A stretch of DNA of 64,000 bases from Sphingopyxis microcysteis (GTDB taxonomy: Bacteria; Pseudomonadota; Alphaproteobacteria; Sphingomonadales; Sphingomonadaceae): contig NZ_JAANYY010000002.1 in NCBI RefSeq assembly GCF_012274265.1, positions 186,001 through 250,000 of the forward strand, written 5' to 3'. Under the pieces are notes generated by a model, which was not told the origin of the DNA, made no database searches, and saw nothing but the letters and a program-made list of their open reading frames with translations. The position numbers and the translations under genes are program-made. The stretch's first letter is position 1. Each line of letters starts with the position of its first letter. Of the stretch, positions 44,553 to 53,068 are shown in pieces.

Positions 44553-44935
44553 GGCTTCGGCTCCCGGCCGAGCCGCGCGGCAATGCGCTGCTCCAGCTCA
44601 GCGGTCGCGTCGGGCACTTCACCCGCAAGGACCGCCTCGGCCACCAGCACCACGCGGCCATTCTTGCCCATGTCCTGGACCGCCGCTTCGGCCGCCTTGA
44701 GATAGGCGAGCGTGCGGGCCTGGCCGACTTCAGGGTCTCGGGCCGCGCGGGCTTCAGCATCGACGAACCGCGCGATGGTCTCAGCCAAGCGCACCGTGAC
44801 GATCTGTTCACGGGGACGGGCCACTTCGCGGCTGACCCAGGCCCCCCACAGCAGAATGGAAACCGTGAGCAGAACCCCGCCAAGACGGAGCGCGAGCGGG
44901 CGATTAAAAGATTGCAATCGGCGAGCGTCAGCCAT
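44549..44935 (-). CDS. trbI: TrbI-like F-type transfer protein
   Basis: A 128-residue bitopic protein: one transmembrane helix (LGGVLLTVSILLWGAWVS) then a periplasmic region with VTVRLAETIARFVDAEARAA and GRVVLVAEAVLAGEVPDAT. This matches the small type-F TrbI family, thought to influence pilus retraction. It overlaps the upstream unknown gene by 8 bases and the S26 peptidase gene by 4. Confidence 0.78.
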   Translation of the reverse strand: MADARRLQSFNRPLALRLGGVLLTVSILLWGAWVSREVARPREQIVTVRLAETIARFVDAEARAARDPEVGQARTLAYLKAAEAAVQDMGKNGRVVLVAEAVLAGEVPDATAELEQRIAARLGREPKP

Positions 44936-45314
44936 TGACAGTCTCCTTGGGACTGGCCGGAGCGAGGGCTGTTTCGAGGCGTTTCAGGAAGCGCGGGGTC
45001 CGCACCAACACCACGCCCAGCACGGCGGCGATGAAGGCACCCTGCAGGTCCTGGGAGAAAGCGATCCGGCGGATCGCGTCCGCCTCGCGGTAGTGATCGG
45101 CAAGGTTGCCGAGCTGGGCGAACAGGAGACCCATGTCCCAGCCCGCGAGGAACAGGAACGCAAACAGCGGGAGGCCCAGGACGATGAGCAGACTCGAGGC
45201 CGCAAAGCGCGATGCCTCGATGAGGACAAGGCAGGTGCCCTGCAGGAACGGGATGAACCGCATCGGCGGCGACCACACACCGATGTGGTCGAACGGGGTT
45301 TGATGGAAGGCCAT
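44928..45314 (-). CDS. Membrane protein in the tra operon, unknown
   Basis: A 128-residue protein with two to three hydrophobic segments (FAASSLLIVLGLPLFAFLFLAGW and AFIAAVLGVVLVRTPRFL). I do not recognise the family. It lies between traC and trbI and overlaps trbI by 8 bases, so it is translated as part of the transfer apparatus. Position suggests an inner-membrane accessory of the TraC motor. Confidence 0.75.
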   Translation of the reverse strand: MAFHQTPFDHIGVWSPPMRFIPFLQGTCLVLIEASRFAASSLLIVLGLPLFAFLFLAGWDMGLLFAQLGNLADHYREADAIRRIAFSQDLQGAFIAAVLGVVLVRTPRFLKRLETALAPASPKETVNG

Positions 45315-47866
45315 CAGCGCTCTCCCGGAGCCAGGCCGGCGACCTTGCGGATCGCCTCGGCGAGCGGCATGCCCCGGGCTTCAAGCGCCTGGATGGCCGC
45401 ATAGGTATTGGGATCGGACGAGAAGATCGTCGCCGAGAGCGGATCGAGCACGAGGCGGCCGATCGCTTCGGTCTCCGGACCCTTGATGAAGATCTCGGAA
45501 TATTCCGCACCTGAGCGCTTCAGCGAACGGATCAGCGTCTCGGTCCGGTCGTCCATGTCGAGCCGGGCGCTCTGCCGGAAGTCCGAGATTGTCTCGGCCT
45601 TCTGCTGGAGGATCAGCATCCAGTCGCTGTTCTCAAGCGCGGCGCGCGCGCCGTCAGACTTGTAATAATCATTCAGGGACTGGGTCGCGGTTGCGAGCGC
45701 GCCCCCGTATTTGCGGGCGGTGCGGGCATAGGTCTCGACGAACTCGCCCATCGAGCCGCCCTTCAACATCGACCAGGCCTCGTCGATCAGCAGCAGCTTG
45801 CGGGTGGCTCTCGAGGTCCGCGTCATGGCCTGGCCGGTCATGAACATGATCGCCGAAAGAACGACGCTTCTGAGCTCCTCGCGGCTCGAAAGATCACTCA
45901 TCTCGAAGACGGTGAAATCATCGTCGAGCGCGAAGCTGGCCTTTCCTGAGAAGAACCCGCCATAGCTGCCGCCCCGGCAATAGGGCGCAATCGCGGTCGC
46001 GAGATTGACGCCGAGCTCGCCGCCGCCTTGTTCGAGAGCGCCTGCGATATCGTCGATGCTGCCGCCGCTGCCGAGCGTGTCCCAGACAGTGGTGACCGCG
46101 CGGTCGATCAGCCCCCGCTCGGTGTCGCTGGGCTTGTCGTCGTGGCGGGCCATTTGTCCAATGATCGCCTTGATCATGGCAAAGCAGTCGAGGCGGTAAT
46201 CCTCGTCGGCCTCAGCCCGGGCATCGTCGACCATCGAGAAGGGATTGAGCGAAAAGCCCGCAGCAAGCGTGAACTCGACGAAGCGCCCGCCCTGCAACTT
46301 GACCGAGTGCTCGAACGAGCGGCCATCGTCGATCACCACGACCTTTGCGCCTGCACCGCGCAGAGCCGCACAGAGCTCCTGGAGCAGGACCGACTTGCCC
46401 GAGCCGGACTTGCCGCAAATCGCGATGTTGTGGTTGCCAGCCCCGTTCTCGAACGGCGACCACCAGAACGGCTGGCCCCGCCGGCCGACAAGCAGGAGGT
46501 GGGGAACCGTGCGGCCCAGGTACTCGCCCTGCATTGGCGCAATATTGGCCGCAGTGGTCGAGAGCATGGTGCGCATGCGCTTCAGACGCAGCATGTCGTC
46601 CGCCAGCCCGTCGGCGAGGCTCAAGGGGAATGCGGCGACCAAACCCTGGAGCTGAAGGAACCGCTCATCGGTGAGGTCCCAGCCTGCCGCCTTGAAGATC
46701 GCCTTGATCACGCGCTCATGGGCATCACCCGAGCCCAGCGGCGAATAGCTGGTCAGCCCATAGAACAGCTTCACCAGCTTCTTTCCGGCCTGGAGCTCGT
46801 TCTGGACGTGACGCCACTCGGCCGACTGGTCGGCAAGCTTGGGGAGGAAGCGCGCACTCTTCGTCTGGGACAGGCTCGTCGTGCGCATGAACTTGTAGCC
46901 CGCGCGGGCTGAAGCTGCATCCTGGTCGGGATAGACGAGGCACAACATGGTGGCCGTCGGGCAGGGAAACCGCAGCTTGTCGGCAAACATGTCACCGATC
47001 AGCCGCGCGCACTCCCACGGCGCCCAGCGCTCGGGAAACGAACGCACGGCAAAGTGGCGTACGTCGAACGTATCGGGGAGGCACACCCCGACATCCGGGT
47101 TCCCAGCGCTGTCGCGGCCCATCTCACGAAACCGCTCGGTCCTCAGCACCATGCGGTCGTCCTCGACCTCAAGCTCGATATCGGAGCGGATCGCCTGGAC
47201 ATCGATCTGCTCGAGCGGATTCCAGGTCTGGCGCTCAGGCTCGCGCGCCGTGGTTGGCGAGGTCAGCTCGTCAACGAGGCCGATCAGTGCCGAAGGACGC
47301 AGCGGATGCGCATCGAGCCCCAGCGAATGGATGAGACCCAGCAGAGCCTCGCGGCATTCGGCAAGCTCGGCATCGGTGACGTTCGTGTGTTCCGGGACAC
47401 CGAGCGAGACGATCAGGCGGCTGCTGCGCACATGGAAAGGGGCAAAGGCCGAGCCGCTTTCCCAGACCAGATCGTAGAACCGGGCAAGCCGCTCCCGCGC
47501 GATCGCTTCGTAGATGCCGCCTTGTTCATAGCGCGGCGCAAACCACGGGGAGACGATCTGCCCGATCCGCGGGCTCGCGAAATTGAGCACCTGCAGGCAG
47601 GCCCCTTGGGGCAGTCCTTCAGAGAAGAACTGACCCAGGATTTCGCCGGTGCGCTCGTCGGCGCCGATCAACGGGGTCACCTCGAGGATGAAACCCTTTG
47701 AACGAGCGTTGCGGTAGAGCCCGGCACTCTCGTCGAAGACCCGGTAAGGCAGCCAATCGGACAGCATGTCGAGACCGAAGCGCGCCCGCGGCTTCTCCGC
47801 TGACGCCGTATCGGCAAACAGCGCACCCATCAGGGCATCGCGGGCTTTGGCAAGGGAGAGGCTCAC
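45314..47866 (-). CDS. traC: TraC, VirB4-family ATPase of the F-type T4SS
   Basis: An 850-residue cytoplasmic ATPase. Walker A IAICGKSGSGKSVLLQEL near 485, Walker B LLLIDEAWSML near 690 and a C-terminal ATATQSLNDYYKS near 720. The N-terminal half carries the VirB4/TraC family region (GLYRNARSKGFILEVTPLIGADERTGEILGQFF in part). It powers pilin handling and substrate transfer at the inner membrane. It overlaps traV by 4 bases and abuts the unknown membrane gene. Confidence 0.93.
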   Translation of the reverse strand: MSLSLAKARDALMGALFADTASAEKPRARFGLDMLSDWLPYRVFDESAGLYRNARSKGFILEVTPLIGADERTGEILGQFFSEGLPQGACLQVLNFASPRIGQIVSPWFAPRYEQGGIYEAIARERLARFYDLVWESGSAFAPFHVRSSRLIVSLGVPEHTNVTDAELAECREALLGLIHSLGLDAHPLRPSALIGLVDELTSPTTAREPERQTWNPLEQIDVQAIRSDIELEVEDDRMVLRTERFREMGRDSAGNPDVGVCLPDTFDVRHFAVRSFPERWAPWECARLIGDMFADKLRFPCPTATMLCLVYPDQDAASARAGYKFMRTTSLSQTKSARFLPKLADQSAEWRHVQNELQAGKKLVKLFYGLTSYSPLGSGDAHERVIKAIFKAAGWDLTDERFLQLQGLVAAFPLSLADGLADDMLRLKRMRTMLSTTAANIAPMQGEYLGRTVPHLLLVGRRGQPFWWSPFENGAGNHNIAICGKSGSGKSVLLQELCAALRGAGAKVVVIDDGRSFEHSVKLQGGRFVEFTLAAGFSLNPFSMVDDARAEADEDYRLDCFAMIKAIIGQMARHDDKPSDTERGLIDRAVTTVWDTLGSGGSIDDIAGALEQGGGELGVNLATAIAPYCRGGSYGGFFSGKASFALDDDFTVFEMSDLSSREELRSVVLSAIMFMTGQAMTRTSRATRKLLLIDEAWSMLKGGSMGEFVETYARTARKYGGALATATQSLNDYYKSDGARAALENSDWMLILQQKAETISDFRQSARLDMDDRTETLIRSLKRSGAEYSEIFIKGPETEAIGRLVLDPLSATIFSSDPNTYAAIQALEARGMPLAEAIRKVAGLAPGER

Positions 47867-48453
47867 GGCACGTTTCCTTCCTGGGGAGCAGGCTCCCCTT
47901 GTCCAGCGATTGGTTGGGGGACCCGGGGCGGGAGGGAGGCAGTCCCGGATCCCCCGGCCGGCGCGTGCTGCAAGGGGGCAGTAAGCACGTCCGGCAAGGC
48001 GGAGTTGGCGGTGTCGGTGGTGTCAGCGACGGGCGGCGGCGCTTCGCCCTGCGGCTCGCGTGCCGTGGCGACGGCCCGCGCAAGCGCCCGCGCAACCTCG
48101 CGGCGGCTTGCCGGATTCTGGAAGTGCGCGCTTGCCGGCTCGGGCAGCGGCACTTCGACCACCCGCGCCGCATGGCTGCGGCCCTGCCCATCGCGATAGG
48201 CGGCCAGGACAATCTTAAGGCTGCCCGAAGTCGGAGCGGCGTCCCCCGGACGCTGCGCTAGGAGATCGTCGGCCTTTTCACCGACAGTCTCGGTCGCCCG
48301 GCCATCGATCACCGAGGTCGGCGCGCAGTCGCCCTCCGGTGCCCGGCAGGAGAAGTTGCCCTTGACGTTGCCGCCGAGCACCGCGCAGCCGCTGGTCGCC
48401 AGCAGAAGGCCGAGCAGCGCCGCGGAGCGAGGCACATGGCTGAAGCTACGCAT
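47863..48453 (-). CDS. traV: TraV, outer-membrane lipoprotein
   Basis: A 196-residue lipoprotein with the signal and lipobox LLGLLLATSGCAVLGG (Cys near 23), then NVKGNFSCRAPEGDCAPTS, the TraV signature with two Cys. The rest is low-complexity, Ala/Pro-rich, as in the family. TraV anchors the TraK/TraB core complex in the outer membrane. It shares one base with dsbC and overlaps traC by 4. Confidence 0.88.
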   Translation of the reverse strand: MRSFSHVPRSAALLGLLLATSGCAVLGGNVKGNFSCRAPEGDCAPTSVIDGRATETVGEKADDLLAQRPGDAAPTSGSLKIVLAAYRDGQGRSHAARVVEVPLPEPASAHFQNPASRREVARALARAVATAREPQGEAPPPVADTTDTANSALPDVLTAPLQHAPAGGSGTASLPPRVPQPIAGQGEPAPQEGNVP

Positions 48454-49325
48454 CAGCGGCCTCCCTTGTTCGAAGCGAGACCAAGAAATTTGCGGATTTC
48501 AGCAGCCGGGCGATAACCCTGCAGCACGGCGCCATCGCTGGCGCGCACCACGACTGGCGTGCCCGAGAAACCCTGCGCCCGGGCAAACGCCTCATTCGCA
48601 TCGAGGCCCTTGGCCTTGCAGCCCTTACGCTGCGGCACAGCCTCTCCTGCATAAGCCCGGTGCAGGGCCGCGACTGGATCGGTAGCGCACAGCACCGCTT
48701 CAGAAATCTCGCGGCTCTTGGCCCCGAAGATCGAAATCGGCCGCTCCTCGACCCGGACGCCTGCCTTGACCAGTTCGCCGGTCAGGCGCTGGCAGTAACC
48801 GCACTGGAAATCCGAAAAAACGACGACCTTGGGAGCATTCGCCGGTCCCCACTGGATCGCGCCTTCCGCCGGCAGACCGGTCAGGTCGACCTTGGTTGCC
48901 GTCGGTCGAGCTTCGGGCCCAGTCTCGTGCCGGGCATTGTCTGCGTCCGCGCGTGCGGCCCCTGCCGCCAGGAGATCCGGGTTGAGCTCGAGCAGCCGCG
49001 CTGCCGTGACATCGCGTCGCGTCTCCATGTCATAGAGGCGGCCGACCATGAGATATCGGGCAGTCTCATCGACGTAGAACAGCGTGTTTCCCGAGACCAC
49101 TTCGCACAGCCCGCCAAAGCCTTCACAGGACAGGCCGGTGATCGGCGTCTTGGGCAGGCGGGCCATGAGCGCTGCGCGCACATCGCTCGCCATGCCCTCG
49201 GCCCGTGCCGGCTCAGCGGTGACCGCGGCGAGGCCGAGGCTGATCACGGTGAAGGCTGTGGTGACAGCGAGGGCCGCAGTCGCGGCGCGCGCCTTCAGTC
49301 CCGGCTGGAATTCCGAGTAATTCAT
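48453..49325 (-). CDS. dsbC: DsbC-like disulfide isomerase of the tra operon
   Basis: A 290-residue exported protein. After a membrane anchor or signal (TAAIAVTTAFTVISLGLAA in similar form) comes a DsbC dimerisation-type domain (LPKTPITGLSCEGFGGLCEVVSGNTLFYVDE) and a thioredoxin domain with the site FSDFQCGYCQRLTGEL near 176. The cis-Pro loop GTPVVV follows near 255. It should correct disulfides in TraN, TraU and TraH. It overlaps traB by 4 bases. Confidence 0.88.
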   Translation of the reverse strand: MNYSEFQPGLKARAATAALAVTTAFTVISLGLAAVTAEPARAEGMASDVRAALMARLPKTPITGLSCEGFGGLCEVVSGNTLFYVDETARYLMVGRLYDMETRRDVTAARLLELNPDLLAAGAARADADNARHETGPEARPTATKVDLTGLPAEGAIQWGPANAPKVVVFSDFQCGYCQRLTGELVKAGVRVEERPISIFGAKSREISEAVLCATDPVAALHRAYAGEAVPQRKGCKAKGLDANEAFARAQGFSGTPVVVRASDGAVLQGYRPAAEIRKFLGLASNKGGR

Positions 49326-50665
49326 TTCGTATTGCTCCTGACATGAACGCCGTCGAGGAAGACGATCTCGACCTCGATGCCGGTCGGCATCTCGACGACG
49401 GGTTGGTATTGTTCGGCGCGTTCGATGAGGTATTTGCTCACCGTGTCGGCAGCTTCGCCCGCGCCCTGGCCAAAGCCGCCCGCGACAATGTCGGTGGGCG
49501 AGAGCGCCTGGCGCTTGCCGTCAGCGCCGATCTGGCCCGTGAAGACGCCATTGGCGTTGGCGGAAAAGCCGCGACCAAAGCCGCCGACGATCCCGGCAAG
49601 CAGGGCCTGGCCCACGAGGCTGCCCTCGCGGCTGACGACGCGGCCGCGCACGCCCGACTTGCCGGCAAAGCTGATGAAGCCCTTGACCTCGCTCACCGCA
49701 TAGCGCCCGCCGGGCTGCGCGCAGGTCATGCGGGCAAGCTTTACGTAGACCTTCTCGCTGCTGAGGTCGCCGCGCGCTGCGCCATTGACGAGACAGCCGG
49801 TGAGATCGGTCGTCAGCACCTTGCCGCGCCGCATGACCGAACGCGCTGGCCCGGTAATCCTGAGGACCACGGGCAATGGATCGGTCTGGCTGGCAACGCC
49901 GGTCGAGGCATCGACGCCAACGATCACGCGCGCCGGCGCATAGCTGTTGGGCGGCAGGTAATCCCGGCTGTCCTGCAAGACGAGAGGCGGGGCTGCATTG
50001 TCGGCGGCGGGCTTCTTCGGACCGGCAGCGCCGGTCTCGAAGCTCGTCAGGCTGACCTTGCCCTCTTCCGGCAACGGACCGCTCGCTGCCGTCCGGCCAG
50101 CGGCAGGCGCAGCGCCAGTGGCGACGCCAGGACCATAAGCCGGGGGCGGCGGAGCCGCGGCAGCTGAGGCGCGCGCAGCCTGGTCGAGCTGCGCCTTCAA
50201 GGCGGCATTCTCGGCCGAGATGGCGTCGATCGCGGTCTGGCCGTCGGTCCGCATCTGGCTGTTCTCGGCCTTGAGCGCGGCGAGCTGCTGCTCGAGCTCG
50301 GGCCGCGAAACCTGGCCCTCCTTGAGCGCCTTGATCTCCCGGTCCTGGGCATCGGCCCGGTTGCCGTAGGTCGCGACGAACTCGCGTTCGGACAGGTTGC
50401 GATTGACCAGCCCGCCCGTGTCGATGCTCACGGTATCGCCGGAGGCGCCCGCGTGTCTGTCGTCGTCGCCGCTGAACAGGAAGGCTGCCCCGCCGATCAG
50501 CGCAATAGCGCCGACGCCTGCGAGCAAGGCCTTCTGCCGCTGCGCGATCTGGTGGTTCAGATTCCGCCTGCCAACCTCACGCCGGCTTTCCGGAGTGGCG
50601 CTGGCATCAGCCGTCTCAGGGGTCTGGGGAACCGGATCGGTCGCCGGCTTGTCTGCGCTTGCCAT
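49322..50665 (-). CDS. traB: TraB, T4SS core scaffold (VirB10-like)
   Basis: A 447-residue bitopic protein: cytoplasmic N-terminus, one transmembrane helix (LLAGVGAIALIGGAAFLF near 48-66), a coiled coil (ALKAENSQMRTDGQTAIDAI region), a Pro/Ala-rich linker, then the TrbI/VirB10 barrel with RVIVGVDASTGVASQTDPLPVVLRI and ARGDLSSEKVYVKLARMTC. It spans inner to outer membrane and links the motors to the TraK/TraV ring. It shares one base with traK and overlaps dsbC by 4. Confidence 0.92.
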   Translation of the reverse strand: MASADKPATDPVPQTPETADASATPESRREVGRRNLNHQIAQRQKALLAGVGAIALIGGAAFLFSGDDDRHAGASGDTVSIDTGGLVNRNLSEREFVATYGNRADAQDREIKALKEGQVSRPELEQQLAALKAENSQMRTDGQTAIDAISAENAALKAQLDQAARASAAAAPPPPAYGPGVATGAAPAAGRTAASGPLPEEGKVSLTSFETGAAGPKKPAADNAAPPLVLQDSRDYLPPNSYAPARVIVGVDASTGVASQTDPLPVVLRITGPARSVMRRGKVLTTDLTGCLVNGAARGDLSSEKVYVKLARMTCAQPGGRYAVSEVKGFISFAGKSGVRGRVVSREGSLVGQALLAGIVGGFGRGFSANANGVFTGQIGADGKRQALSPTDIVAGGFGQGAGEAADTVSKYLIERAEQYQPVVEMPTGIEVEIVFLDGVHVRSNTK

Positions 50666-51489
50666 TACTCCAGCCCTCCCTTGCGGAAGACGAGGAAGGC
50701 GCTGGTCACCTCGCTGGGGGCGAGGATGTCCCGGCCGTAGGCAAAGGCTATGGCGCCAGCGGGGCCTTCGCGATCCTGACCCAGCTCGAGCGGCACCTTG
50801 CCGAGATTGCGCAGGCGAAAGCGCTGACCGGTCAGCTCGGCGCCGGAGTATTCTGCAACCAGCTGGACCTCGATGGTGCCAGTCTTGCGCGGCAACCCGA
50901 GTTCGGTCCGTCCGGTAAAGCCCGGAAGCACCGCATCCCCTGCCATGGCCTCGATCAGCCGGATGGCCGCATCGTCAGGGCCGCTGGTCTGCTCCCATTC
51001 TTCGGCCTCGCGCACCTTGAGGGCCGGATTGGTGACGAAGACCTGGCTCGCTTCCTGGGAGACCGTCCGACACGCAAACTTGTAGACAAACCCGGCCTTG
51101 CTCGTGGCAAAGAAACTCACCCGGTCCGAGGCGAATTGCGGCGGCACCGAGATGTAGATGTCGCCGCGAACCGGCTCATGGGTGATCGTGAAATCGTTAT
51201 AGGGATAGGCGCTCGCGATCTTCGAGACGTTGGCAAAGCCATCGTCGATGAGCGCAATGCGGGTCAGTTCACCGCGCGAGAGCGTGCAGTCGATCTTGGC
51301 ATTGTCAGCCGCCTCGACGAACTGGTCGGCACGCGCTGGCGCCGCGCTGAACGCGAGGGCGCAAAGGGCGATGCCCAGCGCTTTCCAGCCCGTATCGATG
51401 CGGCGCGTCGCGCCTAGGGAAAGGCAGGCAACACCGGCGCCAAGCGCCGATGAAGCACAGGGTGTGAGAGCGCTCATGGCTGTGTTCAA
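50665..51489 (-). CDS. traK: TraK, T4SS outer-membrane core protein (VirB9-like)
   Basis: A 274-residue exported protein with a hydrophobic leader ending in AFSAAPARA. It shows the TraK pattern: CTLSRGELTRIALIDDGFANVSKI, GDIYISVPPQFASDRVSFFATSKAGFVYKF, and a C-terminal LRNLGKVPLELGQ...FLVFRKGG. TraK forms the secretin-like ring with TraV and TraB. It overlaps traE by 4 bases. Confidence 0.9.
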   Translation of the reverse strand: MNTAMSALTPCASSALGAGVACLSLGATRRIDTGWKALGIALCALAFSAAPARADQFVEAADNAKIDCTLSRGELTRIALIDDGFANVSKIASAYPYNDFTITHEPVRGDIYISVPPQFASDRVSFFATSKAGFVYKFACRTVSQEASQVFVTNPALKVREAEEWEQTSGPDDAAIRLIEAMAGDAVLPGFTGRTELGLPRKTGTIEVQLVAEYSGAELTGQRFRLRNLGKVPLELGQDREGPAGAIAFAYGRDILAPSEVTSAFLVFRKGGLE

Positions 51490-52049
51490 TCCTTCTGGCT
51501 GGGGTCGGGCAGCTGCTCGAAGCCGGTGAGCGCGAGGGAGAGGCCCCGCTTGCTCCAGCTCAGCCGGAAGCTGCGATCGTTGCTGGCGATCACCTGCGCG
51601 CCGACGAAGGTCTTGAGCGTGCCGGTGACAGTCGAAGTGAGGCCGCCTGGATCGACATCCATTCGGCGGATGACGAAGGCCTGGGAAATGTCGGAGCCGC
51701 GCTGCTCCTCGACGATCTTGACGAGCTCGGCCTTGAGCTGCCCATGAGCCGCTGGATCGGCGAGCTTCAGGATCTCGCCCATCCAGTAATCGAGGCCCTG
51801 CGGGCTGCGATTGAGCAGCATCAGCGCGGTGTCGCGGGTGACGAGCTCGAGATAGTGGGCGTCGGGTCCCGCGCTGGTGAGCGACAGCCGCTCGCTCGTC
51901 ACGGGCACGAGGACAACCTCGCGGTCCCGTGTGGCAGCAGCCCCAAGCCCAAGCAGGCTCGCAAGCCCGAGCACCCCGGCTACCACCGCAAGGCGATTGC
52001 GCTGGCGCAGGTATTTCTGGGCCTCTTCGTAGGCGAATTCAGCGCGCAT
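51486..52049 (-). CDS. traE: TraE, inner-membrane pilus assembly protein (VirB5/8-like)
   Basis: A 187-residue protein with one N-terminal transmembrane helix (LAVVAGVLGLASLLGLGAA) and a periplasmic domain (VVLVPVTSERLSLTSAGPD, YLELVTRDTALMLLNRSPQGLDYW, GTLKTFVGAQVIAS) that matches TraE. It lies 11 bases after traL and overlaps traK by 4. Confidence 0.9.
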   Translation of the reverse strand: MRAEFAYEEAQKYLRQRNRLAVVAGVLGLASLLGLGAAATRDREVVLVPVTSERLSLTSAGPDAHYLELVTRDTALMLLNRSPQGLDYWMGEILKLADPAAHGQLKAELVKIVEEQRGSDISQAFVIRRMDVDPGGLTSTVTGTLKTFVGAQVIASNDRSFRLSWSKRGLSLALTGFEQLPDPSQKD

Positions 52050-52060
52050 GGCGTCCTCCC

Positions 52061-52348
52061 TCAGCCGGCCAGGAGACGGCAGTGGGAGGGCGGCGTGGCC
52101 TTGAGCCCGAGGAAGCCCCCGGGCAGGTACCAGTAGGCAGCATGCACCAGCGCCGAGCCCGCGTTTCCGGATTTCGCCTTCCGCAAGACGAACCAGGCCG
52201 CAAAGGCGAGAGCGATCCCGATGAAGATGTGCTGCGCGAGGATCCCCCAGGCAAAGGGGATCAGCAGCCCCGCGAACTCGTCGATGGTCCAGAAGCCGAT
52301 GAGCTCCGGATCGTCGAGCCGTTGGGGTACGAGGTACTTGTCAGCCAT
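52061..52348 (-). CDS. traL: TraL, small inner-membrane T4SS protein (VirB3-like)
   Basis: A 95-residue protein that opens with YLVPQRLDDPELIGFWTIDEF, the TraL hallmark, followed by two hydrophobic stretches (AGLLIPFAWGILAQHIFIGIALAFAAWF). It ends near a C-terminal PSHCRLLAG. It lies 34 bases after traA. Confidence 0.9.
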   Translation of the reverse strand: MADKYLVPQRLDDPELIGFWTIDEFAGLLIPFAWGILAQHIFIGIALAFAAWFVLRKAKSGNAGSALVHAAYWYLPGGFLGLKATPPSHCRLLAG

Positions 52349-52382
52349 GATGCCGCCCTCCCGCCGTGACCGGATCCGCTGT

Positions 52383-52697
52383 TCAGATGACCGCGGTCAC
52401 GACCGAGGTGACGATCGGAACGCCGGTGCCGACGCCGATGCCGACGCCCACGGGAACGGCGACCTGGCCGAGCGAGAAGCGCCCGGAGGCAAGGCCGATG
52501 AGGCCGCCTGCAAGGCTGAGGACGGTGATGATCTTGCCGCCCGAGCCTTCGAGGAAATCAGTGAACTTGGTGAGAGCCGGATCGAAGGTGGTGTCAGCGC
52601 CGGCATAGGCCGCACCGGCGCCGGCGAGCGCCACGAGAGTGGGCAGGATATAGTCCTTGAGCCGGGTACGGCGGGCAAGCGGAACAGGGGTATTCAT
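52383..52697 (-). CDS. traA: TraA-type pilin precursor
   Basis: A 104-residue protein starting at ATG 52697 (MNTPVPLARRTRLKDY), with AAAGGT about 8 bases upstream; a longer frame to 52739 lacks a ribosome site. A basic N-terminus and hydrophobic LPTLVALAGAGAAYAGADTTFD form a long leader with an AxA-type cleavage site, followed by two hydrophobic segments (IITVLSLAGGLIGLASG and VAVPVGVGIGVGTGVPIVTSVVTAVI) as in F-like pilins. It is the first gene of the operon and probably the most highly expressed. The S26 peptidase at 44034 is the likely processing enzyme. Confidence 0.82.
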   Translation of the reverse strand: MNTPVPLARRTRLKDYILPTLVALAGAGAAYAGADTTFDPALTKFTDFLEGSGGKIITVLSLAGGLIGLASGRFSLGQVAVPVGVGIGVGTGVPIVTSVVTAVI

Positions 52698-52742
52698 GGG
52701 CAGGACCTTTCGAAGGTTGGTCAAACAGCAAGCGGCCACGCC

Positions 52743-52757
52743 GTTCGCTGTCTGTTC
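52743..52757. promoter_or_regulatory. LexA-type box GTTC-N7-GTTC before traA
   Basis: GTTCGCTGTCTGTTC, followed by TT, lies 46 bp before the traA start. It has the direct-repeat geometry of the alphaproteobacterial LexA box. Its central seven bases differ from those of the other two boxes, so it is the weakest of the three. Confidence 0.45.
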
Positions 52758-52981
52758 TTCGTGATCCCTCGATGTGCCTGTAGGAAATCCAGACCTACGC
52801 TCTCGCCACTTCGACCAAGCAAAAAGCGACGGGAAAGACCTGTCGGGCCGACCTTCGCGCCAGCTCGCTCGTCCTGAGCGCGAATTCAGCCGGAAACTGC
52901 GCGGACCATGCCGAAATGTGCGGGTACGCGTCGGATTTCTGCGCGAATCACTGAACGCGGGCGATTCGGGGCTTCCTCAAT

Positions 52982-52996
52982 GTTCCGTTTATGTTC
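52982..52996. promoter_or_regulatory. LexA-type box GTTC-N7-GTTC before the HTH regulator
   Basis: GTTCCGTTTATGTTC, followed by TTTT, lies 72 bp before the HTH gene. It matches the box at 2234-2248 (minus strand GTTCTTGTTATGTTCTT) in all but four of seventeen positions, which supports a common regulator. Confidence 0.55.
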
Positions 52997-53068
52997 TTTT
53001 CGTTTTCCTACACCCTTCCTCTTCGCATAGCCGATGAGTCGGTCATTTCAGCCAGAGGAGAAACAGCA

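Larger units (their letters stand above)
52698..53068. other. Transfer control region between traA and the divergent HTH gene
   Basis: A 371-bp non-coding stretch. It holds two GTTC-N7-GTTC boxes (52743 and 52982). An open frame at 52774-53037 has no ribosome site and no recognisable product, and is treated as noise. Promoters for traA (minus) and the HTH gene (plus) must lie here, but no clean -35/-10 pair was found by eye. Confidence 0.7.

Noticed and set aside
52774..53037. An 87-residue frame in the tra control region
   Set aside because: No ribosome site, no domain, and it runs across a LexA-type box that fits a control region better.
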